The notes: generated by a model not told the origin, from the letters alone. A DNA stretch of 64,000 nucleotides from Microglena sp. YARC (GCA_022414725.1 CM039463.1:25472366-25536365); one strand, 5' to 3'. Positions 10,750 to 22,975 are shown, counted from the first letter of the stretch. Translations and numbers: made by a program.

Positions 10750-12115
10750 CACCGATCCTTGTTCCTAGTGTCTGGCCACTTTGCTTCTAGGGCATGCAGT
10801 AGGCTGAGGCAGGATGCTTGTCAACATATCCATGCGTTTCAGGTGCACTAGTTTCCAACTACCGCTTCTATAGCAGGCAACAGGAGGTATATCCACCGAT
10901 CCCGGTGTTTCAGCTGCACTAGTTTCCAACTACAGCTTCTATAGCAGGCAACAGGAGGTATATCCACCGATCCCGGTGTTTCAGCTGCACTAGTCTCCAG
11001 CTACCGCTGCCTTAGCATGCAGCAGGAGGTATATCCACCGATCCCGGTGTTTCAGACGCACTAGTCTCCAGCTTAAGTTGCCTTAGCATGCGGCAGGAGG
11101 TATATCCACCGATCCCGGTGTTTTAGCTGGACTACTCTCCAGCTACCGCTGCCTTAGCATGCAGCAGGCTGAGGTAAGACGCGTGTCCACCTATCCATAT
11201 GTATCAGCTGAACTAGCTTCTGGCTACCGCTTCCTTGGCCAGTTGTAGTCAGAGGCCAGACACTAGATATCCCTGTGTCGCAGCTGCACTAGTTTTCAGC
11301 TACAGCTTCAATGGCATGCAGCAGGCAGAGGCAAGGCTATTGTCCACCTATCCCTATGTTCCAGCTGAACTAGCTTCCAGCTACCGCGTCCTTGGCGTGC
11401 TGTGGGCTAAGGCAGGATGATTGTCCACCTATCTCTGTGTTCCAGCTGCACAAGTTTCCAGCTGAACTAGCTTCTTGCTACCGCGTCCTTGGCGTGTTGT
11501 GGGCTAAGGCAGGATGATTGTCCACCTATCTCTGTGTTCCAGCTGCACAAGTTTCCAGCTGCAGCATCCATGGCATGCAGCAGGCTGAGACAGTTTGCGT
11601 CTCCACCTATCCTTATGTTCCAGCTGCAGAAGTTCCTGGCTACCACTTCCTTGGCGTGTTGTACTCAGAGGCCAGACACTAGATATCCCTGTGTCACAGC
11701 TGCACAGGTTTCCAGCTACAGCTTCAATGGCATGCAGCAGACAGAGGCCAGGCAATTGTCCACCTATCCCTATTTCCAGCTGAACTAGCTTCTGGCTACC
11801 GCTTCCTTGGCCAGTTGTAGTCAGAGGCCGGACACTAGATATCCGTGTGTCCCAGCTGCACTAGTTTTCAGTTACCGGTTCTATGGCAAGCAGCAGGCTG
11901 AGGCAAGACGTTTGTCCACCTATCCCTATATTCAAGCTGCACCAGTTTCCAGCTACTGCTTCCATGGCATGCAGCAGGCTGAGGCAAGACGCGTGTCCAC
12001 CTGTCCCAATGTATCAGATGCGCATGTTTCTGGCTACCGCTTCCGTGGCGTTTTGTAGTCAGAGGCTGGACGCTTGTCCGCCTAATGCTGCGTTTCAGCT
12101 GCGAAAGTTCCAGCT
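10750..12115. repeat. 71-bp minisatellite
   Basis: Tandem units with the phrase GGAGGTATATCCACCGATCC recur at 10881, 10952, 11023 and 11094, a 71-bp period. Units become more diverged to about 12115, keeping CCAGCTACCGCTTCC, ATGCAGCAGGCTGAGGC and TGTCCACCTATCC. About 19 copies. Open frames inside are repeat translations, not genes. Confidence 0.85.
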
Positions 12116-12817
12116 ACTTCTTCCACGGCCTGAGAGTAGAAGTTGAGCAAGAGAGTGTTGTCAAGGGGTGGCTTTTTATAGCAATGCAGTGGACGATTTG
12201 GATTTTGATATTTTTAAACTAATTTAAACCGGAAGTTCGTACCTCAGATTTTGCCTGGAATTCTGAGAATTCTGACCATTCTGTGCAAATTATCGTAAAT
12301 GTAGCCCGAAAAAGTACCACGACCTCATGACCTCGATCCCCAAATGATCCGCTGAATTGCTTGTGGTAGTGATGAGCATGGGCACGAGCTCGTCACAGGC
12401 AAACACATGCATGGAAGAGACATGCTGGACAACACTGGTGGTTGGCCTGAGTGCAAGCAAACCGACTGGTCCCCTCAACATCACGCCTCGTAATAAGGCG
12501 TAGTATTTACTTATGCTGGACAACAGCACGCACAATTCTGCCCACATCAGATACAATCCGTGATTAAATCATGTTATTAACTACAACATCAATAATCCCC
12601 CTTTCAACCCTGACACACTCATGGAGTATCCTTGCTTGACTGCTGCAATCACAATGAAGATGACGAGGGTGAACATACTCTGACACACAAATAGACTAAA
12701 CAAGTGTCCTTATGCTGCACACACATCGTCGATGATGATGGCCATGATGATGATGATGATGATGATAATGATGGCTATGATGAAGAAGCTATGCCCTGAC
12801 CCACAAACAGAGTCTAC
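12116..12817. other. 3' flank of the syntaxin gene
   Basis: No exon recognised. A short ATG/GAT-rich microsatellite lies at 12728-12790. The 3' UTR of the minus-strand syntaxin gene should fall here, but I cannot place its end. Confidence 0.4.
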
Positions 12818-14181
12818 TTACTGGACTACGGCGAGCACAATAATGAGGATGATGATGAGTAGGGTTGCAATACCGCAACACATCCACTTCCTAGTGTTTT
12901 TCTGCAATGTCTTGGCCTCCTGCAGTGCTGTCGTGCCATCTTTGACATAGCCCACACTACGCGACACTTGCTTCTCAATGTTATCCAGCATCTCACCCTG
13001 GCCATTGGAATGGGGTAGGAAAGGGTTGGTTGGGAAGGAGCAGGTTGGGAAAGGAAAGGATGGTTTTAAGTCTTGACTGCATTTGAACACACATGCCAGC
13101 ATGGACTGCATCTGCATCTGTTCACAAAGTGGCACAGACTGCGGTCATAGCCATTCAAGGGTGATTTGAATTTGGGTCTCTTGATTTGTAGCTCGTTCCT
13201 CCACTTTTACAGGCAATTTTGACAATTCTAAGATTTCTCAATTCTCATCCCCAAATCGAAATTCCCCCATTCTCATCCCCAAATCGAAATTCTCAGGCCA
13301 CATTCTCAATTTCAAGGTACCAACTACGAATTTCGAAGTGTCTTGAAAACCCAAATCCGAATCATCCACTGAATTGCTATAAAAAACAAAATAAATAAAC
13401 TTGCACCTCAGAAGGGCAAGACCCGTACAGGCTAGCTGGCAACTTTTTGACTTCAGCACATTCTAAGACTAGCACATACAATGGTTGAAAATCTAAACAA
13501 TATACATACACATGTATATATATAATGTATGATAATATGTATATACAATGTTTAATGTGTACTGTCTGATAATGTGTACATACAATGAATAATCCGGTAT
13601 AAATGTATGATAATACATATATACTATGTATAATGTATGACAATGTATGATATATCGCCCGATAATCTTGGGGACCAGTATAATATTGACATCCCTAAAT
13701 ATTTACATACTAAAGCCACTTCACACGCACCTGGGCCTCAACCAGGACCGCCATATCTAAGAAAATCTGGTGAAGCTCGAGTAGACTTTGCTCCAAATCC
13801 TTAACAGCTTTGTGTCGCTCCTGAATCTCAGCCAAGGTATCAAGCACACGTCCACGACCGGTCTCCATAATGGCCTTCTGGAAGATGGTTTCGGATTCGC
13901 CGTTTTCGATCATGCGGTCGATGTCCTCCTCCGGTACGTGCTGACCTGTGATGGGCAATACAAGCAGGCAATCAAGAGTCAAGCTAGGACAACTGGCTCT
14001 TGTGACTGCTCGGAACACAAAGGTGTTTCCAAATCCTCCCTTGCTGGTCAGTGATGGTGTGCACTCTACCTTCCGGCAACCTCGATCCATCATGCCATTG
14101 GCATGTGTTTTAGGTGCATGTGGTTGCTAGGTGCATGTGTGTTGGGGGCATGTGTTTTGGGTGCATGTGGGTGCTATGTGC

Positions 14182-14213
<32 letters not shown>

Positions 14214-17200
14214 TGTGTGTTAGGTGCATGTGGGTGCTATGTGCATGTGTATTGGGTGCATGTGGTTGCTAGGTGCATGTGTGTTGGGAGCATGTGGTTG
14301 CTAGGTGCATGTGTATTGGGTGCATGTGTATTGGGTGCATGTATGTTGGGTGCCTGTGGGTGCTGGGTGCATGTGTATTGGGTGCATGTGGTTGCTAGGT
14401 GCATGTATGTTGGGAGCATGTGGTTGCTAGGTGCATGTGTGTTGGGAGCATGTGTATTGGGTGCATGTGGTTGCTAGGTGCATGTGTGTTGGAACATGTG
14501 GTTGCTAGGTGCATGTGTATTGGGTGCATGTGGGTGCTAGGTGCATGTGTGTTGGGAGCATGTGGTTACTAGGTGCATGTGTATTGGGTGCATGTGGTTG
14601 CTAGGTGCATGTGTGTTGGGAGCATGTGGTTGCTAGGTGCATGTGTATTGGGTGCATGTGGGTGCTGGGTGCATGTGTGTTGGGAGCATGTGTATTGGGT
14701 GCATGTGGTTGCTAGGTGCATGTGTATTGGGTGCATGTGGTTGCTAGGTGCATGTGTGTTGGGAGCATGTGGTTGCTAGGTTCATGTGTATTGGGTGCAT
14801 GTGGTTGCTGGGTGCATGTGTGTTGGGAGCATGTGTATTGGGTGCATGTGTGTTGGGTGCATGTGGTTGCTAGGTGCATGTATGTTGGGAGCATGTGTGT
14901 TGGGTGCATGTGGTTGCTAGGTGCATGTGTATTGGGTGCATGTGGTTGCTAGGTGCATATATTGATATATGTTGGGAGCATGTGTGTTGGGTGCATGTGG
15001 GTGCTAGGTGCATGTGTATTGGGTGCATTTGGGTGCTAGGTGCATGTGTGTTGGGAGCATGTGTGTTGGGTGCATATGGGTGCTAGGTGCATGTGCTTTG
15101 GGTGCATGTATGTTCGGTGCATGAGTTTGGGCACATTCCATTCCCTTTCATCCCATTCTCTGCCAGAGCCCCTTCCTACTCCTTACCCACTTGCCTGTGA
15201 TGACGTACATCATGCATTCTTACTCCCTTGACCCCTTTGCACCATGCATTCTTACTCCCTTTACCCCCAGACCACATGCTTACCCCTACCTTCCTACACC
15301 CTATACCCTGTGACATTGCGCTCATTTCATTCCATCTCATTCCCAACCACAACCCCTTCTAACCCTATCACACCGACATCTGATGATGTACACTCTGCGC
15401 TCCTACACCCTGTACCCCATGCAATTGCGCTCATTCCATTCCATCCAATCTCATTCCCAACCACAACCCCTCCTAACCCTATCACACCAACATCTGATGG
15501 TGTACACTCTGCGCTCCTACACCCTGCACCCCATGCCATTGCGCTCATTCCAGTCCATCCAATCTCATTCCCGACCATAACCCCTCCTAACCCTATCACA
15601 CCAACATCTGATGGTGTACACTCTGCGCTCCTACACCCTGTACCCCATGCCATTGCGCTCATTCCATTCCATCCCATCTCATTCCCAACCACAACCCATC
15701 CTAACCCTCTCACACCAAAATCTGATGGTGCACACTCTGCGCTCCTACACCCTGCACCCCATGCCATTGCGCTCATTCCATCCCATCCAATCTCATTCCC
15801 AACCACAACCCCTCCTAACCCTATCACACCAACATCTGATGGTGTACACTCTACGCCCCTACACCCTGTACCCCATGCCATTGCGCTCATTACATTCCAT
15901 CCCATCTCATTCCCAACCACAACCCCTCCTAACCTTCTCACACCAACATCTGATGGTGTACACTCTGCGCTCCTACACCCTGCACCCCATGCCATTGCGC
16001 TCATTACATTCCATCTCATTCCCGACCATAACCTTTTTACACCTACCTGTGATGGTGTACACTCTGCGCTCTACCACCTCACGGTACTCCTCTTGGATGC
16101 GTGATCGCAATGCTGAGAACTCTCCCATCATGTCCTTCAGCTTCTTCTTCAGTCCTGCTGTAATGGTCGTGCGGGTGCGCTCAGAAGCACTACCTACGCC
16201 CTGGCCCTTCTCCTTCTTAGAGGCCTCGTTGTCCTTGTCCAGGGCCTCGAGTTTGGTTTTCGCCTTATGCGCCAACGTGTTTACCCGGTTGATTTGGTTC
16301 TGAAGGTGAAAGAGGGGCATGCAGTACTCATTGGCTTATTCCTCTCTGCAAATTGAGAGCGGCATTGCATGGGTATGACATGCAGCGGTTGAGGGCTACT
16401 AAGCTTTTTTTGTCATTATTCGCATTTTTACCATTTTTGCCAAATTATTTCATTTCTTGTGTTTGTTTTTGCTTCTGCAAGGTTCTTGTTCATGTTTTGC
16501 ATCCTGATCAAAATATAATTTGCGAACGATCATCAATCCCCAGGACTTGCGTTAAAGAGTAACAGTATGCATGGGACACTGATAAGCGGATAGTGTGGTA
16601 AACTGTGCATATTTTATCAGGTGCAGCTCACCAAGGCTGACTGGGTGTGCATATGAGTGCTGAACTGTCCATGTCACTCACACGATCAGCGGGGAAGGCA
16701 TGGGTCCATGGGTGTGTTGCCTGGGGCTAGACCAGGGGACAAAGCATGTCGCACATACTCAGAGGGCTCTTATTATCCCCATAATCAAATCAAACACATG
16801 ATAGCAGGAAGAATACCGACTGAAGACCGAAGATGAAGATGAAGATGAAGATGAAGATGAAGATGAAGATGAAGATGAGCAAAGAATGTGTGACGTGCAT
16901 TGATCAATACACAAATGCCACACCCAACCCGACCCAAATACTTGCTCCTGATCATGTATCCTATCCTGTGATATGATATCCTTTCCTATGATGAATGCAA
17001 CTTACATTTACCTATAAGCAACAGTCACACTCATATAAGTCGTGGACCCCGACAGAAGGCGCAAGTCTCACCTGCATATCCTCTCTATGTTTCTGCATGT
17101 CCTTAGATTTGACGATGGTCTTCCCCTTCTCATGCATGGAGTTGATCTCTTTTTGAAGGGTACGAATCTCGGCAATGTCGCCCTTCACACCCTCCACTGC

Positions 17201-17323
17201 TTTAAAGAAGTTTTGCATGGACTGCTCACTCTCCGTGGGGGGAGGAGCATACCCAGCCTCAATGTCATCCACGTCAATCACATCTCCTCCCCCCCCTCGG
17301 ACACCTCCTAGTAGGTCATTCAT
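12818..17323 (-). CDS. Syntaxin, Qa-SNARE (plasma-membrane type)
   Basis: Four exons on the minus strand: 17323-17072, 16299-16047, 13945-13731, 12997-12818. All junctions are GT-AG, the phases agree, and the product is 299 residues, the usual syntaxin length. Residues 1-30 are Gly/acidic, as before an Habc domain; Habc helices follow (about 35-155: [40 protein letters not shown]). The SNARE motif spans about 205-267 ([20 protein letters not shown], then [20 protein letters not shown]) with the zero-layer Gln at 240. A C-terminal anchor follows at 278-298 ([16 protein letters not shown]). Family role: target-membrane SNARE that forms the four-helix fusion bundle at the plasma membrane or division plane. 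The last codons CCAGTAAGTAG also match a donor site, so a further 3' exon is possible. Introns 1-3 are 772, 2101 and 733 bp. Confidence 0.95.
13490..13660. repeat. AT-rich short tandem repeat in syntaxin intron 3
   Basis: Degenerate units around GTATGATAATATGTATATAC and TGTATAATGTATGA. Also in this intron, at 13240-13300, CTCATCCCCAAATCGAAATT is present twice. Confidence 0.7.
14100..15125. repeat. GTGCATGTG minisatellite in syntaxin intron 2
   Basis: About 1 kb of units based on TTGGGTGCATGTGGTTGCTA, with GTGTGTTGGGAGCATGTG alternates (spacing 15-32 bp, higher-order mixing). A run of about 31 G lies at 14181-14211. Open frames in it (for example 14103-14477) are artefacts of the repeat. Confidence 0.9.
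15190..16020 (-). repeat. Exon-edge minisatellite, syntaxin exon 2 end
   Basis: About seven units of roughly 115 bp. Each contains GATGGTGTACACTCTGCGCT, the complement of the last coding bases of syntaxin exon 2 (16047-16075). On the coding strand the copies read ...GTACACCATCAGATGTTGG, whereas the genuine exon end reads ...ACCATCACAG then GTAGGT, so the donor is altered in the copies. The unit closest to the exon is the real junction. Confidence 0.85.
16826..16876. repeat. GAAGAT microsatellite in syntaxin intron 1
   Basis: About eight tandem GAAGAT hexamers. Confidence 0.9.
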
Positions 17324-17994
17324 GGTGCAGGGGCAGGTGGCTGTCTTCTGGCTCCAGGCTGTTCAGCTGCTAGCTAGTTGCAGCAGGTAGGTCAAGGGAA
17401 GCTGGCCGGTGCAAGGAGCTATCGCGCTCCAGGTCCTAGGTTGGGATCTCTGCTAGATCCGAATCGCGTTGCTGCGTCTGGAATTTGTGAGAATCTAGAG
17501 CTGCGGGAAGGAGCGACTGACTTCAACGCAGCCAACGGTCCCCAGCAAGGCAGCCCACCAGATGCTCAATAACTGATGTAATCATCAGCAGGCCTTTTAG
17601 CAGCTATGCTCTTGCTTAGACGAGGGCGAAGGGACGTGTGAGAGGTCCAAGAGTCGATTTTCGATCGATGTCACTGGATGATGAATCTGCAGATCTGCGA
17701 TGCTTAGACAAGTACAGCTGAGCAAAATAATGAGGGCAGCCAGAAGGTTGTGTCTGAGAACCGGTCTGTGAATGGAGGGCTCAGTGTTGACCGACTGTTT
17801 CGCCTCCGCCTGCCTCCGAAACAAGAAGTGGAAGAACAGGGGCAGTACAAGTAACCACCAGCCCAGCCCCCATCCGTCCTGAGGAGAAGGATGAGGGCTG
17901 GGCTGGTGGTTGACCAGAAACATACCGCCGGTCCCGAATTTCTCCGTCCACTTTAATTTCCTACATTTCCATCGTTCTCGTTATTCTCCTTCAC
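17324..17994. promoter_or_regulatory. Putative divergent promoter region
   Basis: About 670 bp between the syntaxin start codon (17323, minus) and a possible plus-strand first exon at 17995. It should hold the syntaxin promoter and 5' UTR. An inverted pair CCAGCCCAGCCC (17859-17870) / GGGCTGGGCTGG (17895-17906) could fold into a hairpin. No TATA-like box is obvious. Assigned from position only. Confidence 0.35.
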
Positions 17995-18070
17995 ATGGCG
18001 AACAGCCGCGGGCTACCATGCTGCTTGATGGCAGCGCTACTGATATTCAATGGACCTTGTACGCCTGCCT
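17995..18070 (+). CDS. Possible first exon with a signal peptide
   Basis: ATG at 17995 opens 25 codons that read as a secretory signal: a short polar start (MANSRGLPCC), a hydrophobic core (LMAALLIF) and a small-residue end (CTPA), followed directly by a good donor (GTAAGT at 18071). The bases before it (TTCACATGG) are a plausible start context. I could not find the continuing exons in the repeat-filled region downstream, so this is a candidate only. If real it would be divergent from the syntaxin gene. Confidence 0.3.
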
Positions 18071-20394
18071 GTAAGTAGAACGCGAACGCGATGGCTTTGC
18101 GCCGTCTACAATTTCCGAACCGCTTCTACCAGGGCTGGCTTCTACCAACTACCTACTATAGCTGGCGATCTGAAGTACAGTCACGACCTCGTGGCTCACA
18201 CGCGGTCGATTATTTACACGTTTTACGCAAGGGGGGGGGGGGGGGGGGGGGGGGGGCAAAAAAAAGTGAAAAAACCCCATCCCAAAAAAGTGCTGAGGCA
18301 GCCTCCCGCAGACCCCCCCCCCCCGGCTCCGGAACCCACTGTACAGTCACTATCTCAGCCACCACTTCGTGTAATGGTGTCTAATTAGGCTCATTTTACA
18401 GGGTTTTCAAAGGCCCATCCGTTGAGGTTGGTCGAGAGACCATTGGGAATGTATGAAACATAGAAATCATGATCATCAATGTTTCATTGTTTGGTGGGGC
18501 TTGTGGGTTCAGGCCCCTTGGCCCCTAATGTGCCCAACTGCCCACCTTCAATATTCTTCGATAATCAGGCCAGGATCAGGCCTTCAATTTGGGTCTCTCC
18601 CCCAATAGCATTTTTTTACTGGTATTTAGTAGAGGAACACCCTAGTTCCACTCCCATGTCATTCTGAGGGCTAGAAAAAAGTGCCTGGAAAGCGGTGCTG
18701 GAAAGTACCTAATTTTTTGAAAATTACAGATGTTTTCCTTGACCCCCCCCCCCCCCCCTCCGCGGCCCCAAACTTAGGAGGACAGTTACTTTTTTCTACT
18801 GGGCCAAATCAAGACATAAAACCGGATTCCTCATCCTCTCTATGATATCTACAAAGTTGGACGATGGGGTCATTTTGGTTAGAAGTTGCCCCCCCCCCCT
18901 GTTTTTACGCGGTATTTATTCTAGTAGCGGTAATCATCCACGTGAAATTGTTTGGATGACAAGAGTGGTCATTATGAAAGCGTGATAAGCCGGTGTAGCT
19001 GGCAGTACTCAATCGAGTGTTGTTGTCGATTGCGGTATTGTGACTTTGTCAGTAGTCGGAACGAAATTGACAGGATAGGCTAACATGAGAATCGAAATGT
19101 CGAAATGAAAGAAATACCGCCGTAGGCAGTCTAAATTGGCTCATAAGTTTTTGCCTGCCCTAAAGCAGGCAAAAGCTTAATTTGCTATAAATCCTTAGAG
19201 TTATAAGCAGTCGCACTTAAATTAGCCAAAGGCTATAAGTCTATAACAGCCAAATATAATTTAAGACAAATACAATAATGGAACTGGCAATTAAAGCCCC
19301 TGGTAATTAAATCCGGAGTGGAACTGACAATTAAAGTAAGAAGGGGTCAGGCAGAAAAGTCGCCGTGCTCGGGCCATCGACAGACTGGAATGGAGGGGGG
19401 GGGCTGTGCGGAAGTTGGACATACGGTGGAGGTGGGCGTTTACAAAAGATCCTGGTTGGACAGCCAACTGCATGTATGTTACAGTTCAGGGCTAGTCATA
19501 TAGGACAAAGGAACTGGCCCAACCTCAACTACCGGAAACAAACTAAGACTATCAAGATCAACTCTAGATTACAAGAAACGACTCATAGAAGGGAACTCTT
19601 GACGAACTGACCACCAACAAATCGAAGGCGTGATGCACACGAAGGACCTGCGTCCGATTGTTACTTACTGCGCTTATTTTAATTCTGAGTATCTAATCGG
19701 TAGCCACTCAGTGCTACAAACCAGGCTAGGGGGAAATCGAACTCGGGGCATGTTGCTCCGGAGGCTGAATTTCAGTACGAGTTTCAGTTCAGTATAAGAC
19801 TAGTCATCATTCAGTTCAGTATGAGACGATATATATTGATGTTGGGAATTTGTTTCGTTCCGAATCTTGCACGGATGATCGGATAGGGTGCACTGCCTAG
19901 ATACCCCAATACTAAACCACCCCAAATACCGTAATCAATTGACACCGTGCTGGACCTGCACACTATAGGTTGGATGGTCATCAAGGCTGTGCCCAACTAG
20001 CAACAGGAAGTAAACACATTAACGCATTAAATGCGAGGTACCGGTACATCCTAGAACCATAGAAAAACATGTTCACTCGTGTATATGTTACAGTCCATAT
20101 GTAGGCCAAAGAAGCTAAAGGGACTTGCCCAACCGTGATAGGAAGGGCTTAAAAAGAAAAGACATCGATGATCTGAACTCGAAACCCCTAGCGGGACCAG
20201 CACGTAGGCTCGCCAACATACACGTGAGGTCGTGAACATCACAACATTTGTGTCGGGAGACCCACCCCCTGGGGTGAAAATCCTTTCACAACTAGAAAAG
20301 CATGTAGGCTGTCCAAAAGGCTTGGCAACTCCACACGTCTTTAAACTGTTTTATCAGCTTAGTTGGCTCCTAGGGTTCCGTGGGTATTGCACGG
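18071..20394. other. Repeat-rich stretch without recognised genes
   Basis: Contains a run of about 26 G at 18231-18256, C runs near 18319, 18745 and 18890, and a small hairpin (TGCCTGC...GCAGGCA) near 19152-19171. No exon supported on either strand; the open frames are short and lack motifs. Confidence 0.4.
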
Positions 20395-20460
20395 GGGGAC
20401 TTCGCATTGGAAGACGGTGAGCAGCCCATAGTTGGTCGAAAAACCATGTAACAATCAAAT
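20395..20460 (+). repeat. LINE-tail-like sequence
   Basis: Carries GAAGACGGTGAGCAGCCCA and TGTAACAATC. The preceding bases (TTCCGTGGGTATTGCA) match 22005-22025, so this and 22005-22100 are two copies of one 3' tail related to that at 9190-9262. Confidence 0.5.
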
Positions 20461-20545
20461 CCAATCTACAACAGACACGTGAAGTCGTGAACCTCAGAAC
20501 ATTGTCCCCTTTCCAGGAGTTGGGGCGACAAACAGACAAACACTT

Positions 20546-21043
20546 AGGGCTGCCAATACCGTACGGTATTTTCAATTACCGTACTATATATCGTGATATA
20601 CCGTACGGTATCGATACCGTACGGTATTTTTATACCCTTTTTTTGGGAAAATCAGTATAAGACCAAGGGGATATAACAGGAAATACCGTTTACACGTCCA
20701 TACACTTAAAATCAAGTCAAATGAACCAATACTGAGGGAGATAGAAAAACACGGTAATATCGTGGTCTATTACCGTACGATGTATCGTGATATATCGTAC
20801 GGTATAAATTCCCTGACCCAGACTCAGGTGCTTCTGACGAGAATAGAACCGCCGACCTGCCGAGTCGTAAGCCCAAGCCAAAGCCGATTTGGACCAAACA
20901 CGATACATCGGTAAACACGATATATCGTCTTTACCGCACGATGGATCCCAAAAATACCGTACGGTTAGGATGTTTTGCCGTACGGTATATTGTACGGTAC
21001 ACGGTAAATTAAATACCGGGCGGTATAAAGCTTGACAGCCCTA
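20546..21043. mobile_element. hAT-type non-autonomous element, CCGTACGG palindromes
   Basis: 498-bp element with terminal inverted repeats TAGGGCTGCCAA and TTGACAGCCCTA (one mismatch), flanked by 8-bp near-identical duplications CAAACACT (20538-20545) and CAAATACT (21044-21051). An 8-bp duplication with such ends is typical of hAT elements. The interior holds many copies of the palindrome TACCGTACGGTA and of TATCGTGATATA. No transposase is visible. A second end-like motif (GACACCCCTACAACTACT) lies at about 21157-21174. Confidence 0.75.
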
Positions 21044-22004
21044 CAAATACTAGAAAGAGGACCCAGCAAAATACAATGCCGATGACTACCGTAAACAGTG
21101 ATGTATTATTATCAAGATATATTGTACGACAATTGAAAATATCGTACGATATTGACACCCCTACAACTACTGGAGTACGGTAGTGGACTGAAGGGGTTTG
21201 AGGCCAAGCCAGCATTACATCTGGAGGAGGGGCTAAAATGAAAAAACACTGATGAACTGGACCCCGAACAATCGTTTTACCGGCGGGGGCCCTGAGTTCG
21301 AGCTACAGTGATAATTTAATTCTACGATTACATGTGAACATTGCCCCTTTCCCAGTAGTAGGGGCAACAAACAGACTACTATTTGAAATTGAAATTGTTA
21401 CATCCGTGTAATACAGTTACTCACAGAACGTGAAGTTTAGGACACCATAGCGTAAGCCGGAGCTAGCTATAGTCACCAAACAAACAGACTACAAGTTGAC
21501 TACAGGGTACAACATTTTGTCATTTTGGGTTGCGCTTTTGACTGAAATGAAAACGGAAATCTGCGTGCTGCGCCCAGAGGGGTTTGTAAAAGTGCGTCAA
21601 TCCGGCTCCCAAACCTGGTGCACTAGGGCGCAATAGCGCGCGTCATGTAGTACCCTGCTTGGCAAGTGGACGTTGAGGTAAAGCTGGTAGTCCGGTACCC
21701 CATCTAAACACTAATCAATAGGGCTGGTGTGATCACAGGGTCATTGAGCCCGTAGGCTGCTCACCGTCTGCGTGCAGAGTAAACATGGGTAGTATGAACA
21801 CTACCTAGTACACCCCTTTCCTCACGTTGAGCGGAACGTATGGGTGTGGACTACAACACTACCTATAACTCTCTCTCCTAGATAACAGTGTGCAACATAT
21901 GCGACGGTTTGCAATGTAGTTTTGAACACCCTCCTACGACTTCCCCACGGGTCAACAACAACAACTCCAAGCCATCTATCACTCATAATCCGCTTAATTT
22001 CCAC

Positions 22005-22100
22005 AGGTTTCCGTGGGTATCGCAATTGGGAGACTTGGAATTGGAAGATGGTGAGCAGCCCAGAAGTGACGGAAAGACACTGTAACAATCCAATTCTACC
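22005..22100 (+). repeat. LINE-tail-like sequence
   Basis: Second copy of the tail at 20395-20460, with GAAGATGGTGAGCAGCCCA and TGTAACAATCC. Confidence 0.5.
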
Positions 22101-22284
22101 ATTTATTCAATCTACCCTCATCGGTGGCTGCCCCCAGTGAAAGCAAACGGGCTGGCCCCCTCAACCTCACGCCTCGTCGTAAGATGTAATATTTATTTAT
22201 TTATCCAATCCTATCTACCCTTAGTTTTGCAGCATGGCATGCCAATAGAAGGTGGAAGCTTGGGAGATAGCTAGCGTTCCTTCA

Positions 22285-22495
22285 TTCCATTGCTTTTCTT
22301 TTCAGCTGGGAGCAGCAGCTTCTAGGCAGCTCCCCTGGCTTGCTACCCGGCCAAACCTAAAGCAACCTAGTGCATCTGGGAGCTGGAAGAACCAGCTCCC
22401 CAGTACTGTTGAAATCTTGGGGCTTAGCCCAGTGGCTGGCTCAGGGAGCTGCCTAGAAGCTGCTGCTCGTAGCTGATAAGAAAAGCTATGCCATT
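22285..22495. mobile_element. Inverted-repeat (MITE-like) element, best copy
   Basis: Left arm GCTTTTCTTTTCAGCTGGGA with AGCAGCAGCTTCTAGGCAGC; right arm GCTGCCTAGAAGCTGCTGCT with GTAGCTGATAAGAAAAGC, the inverted copy over about 45 bp. The core includes a GGCTTAGCCCAGTGGCTGGC segment shared with other copies. No ORF of substance. Confidence 0.65.
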
Positions 22496-22520
22496 CGTGT
22501 TTAAAGGACAACTAGATCAC

Positions 22521-22975
22521 AACAATCACTGTCATTGATGCGTAATCTCTACACTCACTGTCATTGATGTGTAATCTCCACACTCACTGTCATTGATGTG
22601 TAATCTCCACACTCACTGTCATTGATGTGTAATCTCCACACTCACTGTCATTGATGTGTAATCTCCACACTCACTGTCATTGATGTGTAATCTCCACACT
22701 CACTGTCATTGATGTGTAATCTCCACACTCACTGTCATTGATGTGTAATCTCCACACTCACTGTCATTGATGTGTAATCTCCACACTCACTGTCATTGAT
22801 GTGTAATCTCCACACTCACTGTCATTGATGTGTAATCTCCACACCCACTGTCATTGATGTGTAATCTCCACACTCACTGTCATTGATGTGTAATCTCCAC
22901 ACCCACTGTCATTGATGTGTAATCCAGACACTCACTGCCATGGGTGCAACACCGACTGCCATTGATGCGCATACT
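22521..22975. repeat. 29-bp minisatellite
   Basis: About 15 near-identical units containing CACTGTCATTGATGTGTAAT; spacing 29 bp (for example 22561 to 22590). Only the outer units differ. Confidence 0.95.

Noticed and set aside
12732..12950. Met-rich open frame on the plus strand
   Set aside because: Caused by the ATG/GAT microsatellite and by the antisense of the syntaxin last exon.
15244..16303. Open frames of 230-286 codons on both strands
   Set aside because: Translations of the 115-bp exon-edge array; only the part complementary to 16047-16299 is coding (minus).
22521..22975. Possible CRISPR array
   Set aside because: Regular 29-bp units abut directly with no unique spacers; the genome is eukaryotic. 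It is a minisatellite.
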